From: Rotaria sordida
Lineage: Eukaryota > Rotifera > Eurotatoria > Philodinida > Philodinidae
Length of the DNA: 64,000 nt
Direction: 5' to 3'
Assembly (NCBI GenBank): GCA_905250125.1
Contig: CAJNOL010000116.1
Coordinates: 62,001-126,000, forward strand
Shown: positions 63,115-64,000 of the stretch, piece after piece
Position numbering within the stretch: the first letter of the stretch is position 1
Layout of the letters: each line of letters begins with the position of its first letter
Translations under genes and position numbers: made by a program
The notes under the pieces: model-generated
The model's input: only the letters and a program-made list of their open reading frames with translations
What the model was told of the DNA's origin: nothing
The model's database searches: none

Positions 63115-64000
63115 ATGTTTTCACGTCCGAGACCTAATGTCTCGGTTGCTGAATATGCGGTGAGCTATTTGATATATATATTATCTAAACATGATAATAT
63201 TTCCTATCTGTTATATTTTTTAGCAACGTCTTCGTGATGAACGTGAACAGAAACGGTCACGTCTCGATGAACGACATCGATATTTATTCGATATTATTGC
63301 AACACGCATTGATAAAGATCGTTCTGTAGTTGAAGATAATATTCTTGAAAGTGTCAATGTAAGTATTCAATTCTAATATAATATCATTCAAAATTAATTT
63401 TTTTCTTACATTAGTTTAACTTAATGAATCAATTTTTTAATGTTGATGGTTCTCAATATCTTTTTTTTTTCTATCAAGAACCTGAAATTGAAAGTAATCA
63501 AGCAGGAGGTATAAAAGAATTTAATGATCTTGGTTTTTTATTCTAAAATCTTCATATAATTTCTTTCTAGTTGATAATGTTCGTCCTCCTTATTCACCAT
63601 ATTCTAGTCGTTCAGGTGCAAGTAGTGCAAAACCACCAAAACCTAAAGTGATTATAGCTGATCTTAATGAACAACGTCTTCGAGGAATATGTCTTTATTT
63701 TATGCGTAATTCAAAAAAGACTATCATTACAGAACAAAATATAGCTAATGTATATTTTCAAAAAACAAAACTTATTTTTTGTTTTTATCAAATATCTCGT
63801 TTCAATCTTTTTCTTTCTCTTCAGGAAGTTCTTTTTTATACATTCGAATGTAATACTGAATCAGTACTTCAAGCATTAAGTCGGTCAATATCGGATATTT
63901 ATATACCATATTTTCAAAAATCTGATATCAATTGGAGTACAAATAATGATCCAATGATTAAAATTAATTTTCTTAATCATTTAAATAATTTCGTTGATAC
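63115..64000 (+). CDS. DNAH5: Axonemal outer-arm dynein heavy chain, N-terminus (DNAH5/DNAH8 type), truncated by window edge
   Basis: Five exons: 63115-63159, 63224-63358, 63415-63508, 63571-63749 and 63825 to beyond 64000, with short introns (56-75 nt) and matching phases. The start MFSRPRPNVSVAEYAQRLRD, then LDERHRYLFDIIATRIDKD, VVEDNILESVN, FFNVDGSQYLFFFYQ and ADLNEQRLRGICLYFMRN, follows the N-terminal tail of DNAH5/DNAH8 heavy chains. There this region precedes the dimerisation and intermediate-chain-binding stem. The protein drives ciliary beating from the outer dynein arm; motor domains lie outside the window. I cannot separate DNAH5 from DNAH8 orthology here. Confidence 0.88.

Noticed and set aside
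1..64000. CRISPR arrays, bacterial operons, rRNA and tRNA genes
   Set aside because: No spaced direct repeats, no operon-like gene packing, and no convincing tRNA cloverleaf or rRNA sequence seen by eye.

Overview
ORGANISM. This is eukaryotic nuclear DNA from an animal. It is strongly AT-rich, all larger genes are split by introns (many about 50-65 nt, some of 1-8 kb), and the recognisable genes include an axonemal outer-arm dynein heavy chain (motile cilia), a rhodopsin-family GPCR with seven membrane segments, CEBPZ/Mak21 and a sacsin-like giant co-chaperone. Short introns, mariner, piggyBac and fold-back elements, a mosaic tandem duplication and a 14-base match to what I remember of the rotifer spliced leader suggest a rotifer, perhaps bdelloid. 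That assignment is inference. A 100-N assembly gap lies at 18113-18212. LAYOUT. (1) 1-24.2 kb, minus strand: a sacsin-like gene with eight shared exons (19255 down to base 1, continuing off the left edge). Two groups of ATG-starting exons sit upstream of it and inside its 8-kb third intron; each ends at a GT donor in phase 1 and could serve as an alternative first exon. (2) 25.8-35.0 kb, minus: complete CEBPZ in 15 exons (841 residues), its introns holding a 1.07-kb fold-back element and two copies of a dispersed repeat. (3) 36.2-42.1 kb: a 1.5-kb duplicated segment, each copy carrying one intronless 109-residue NTF2/SnoaL-like gene on the plus strand. (4) 42.1-45.4 kb: a dead mariner with about 240-bp inverted repeats, then a small minus-strand gene of unknown function with a 0.96-kb fold-back element inserted in an exon. 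(5) 47.2-48.9 kb, minus: a membrane-anchored Baeyer-Villiger-type flavin monooxygenase. (6) 49.9-50.9 kb: an internally deleted piggyBac element between TTAA duplications. (7) 53.4-56.9 kb, plus: a five-exon class A GPCR. (8) 57-62 kb: gene-poor, with inverted-repeat elements, one G-quadruplex motif and a GC-rich 56-codon ORF. (9) 63.1 kb to the right edge, plus: the first five exons of a DNAH5/8-type dynein heavy chain, with a possible alternative first exon at 62.1 kb. HOW THE GENES RELATE. They do not form a pathway. The most unusual object is the sacsin-like locus: at least six convincing and several weaker alternative first exons encode unrelated N-termini (basic/NLS-like, Gly-2, low-complexity, hydrophobic). 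All join in the same reading phase, and the second group would produce a shorter protein lacking the first, already degenerate, HSP90-like module. This would let one chaperone body be produced from many promoters with different N-terminal addresses.
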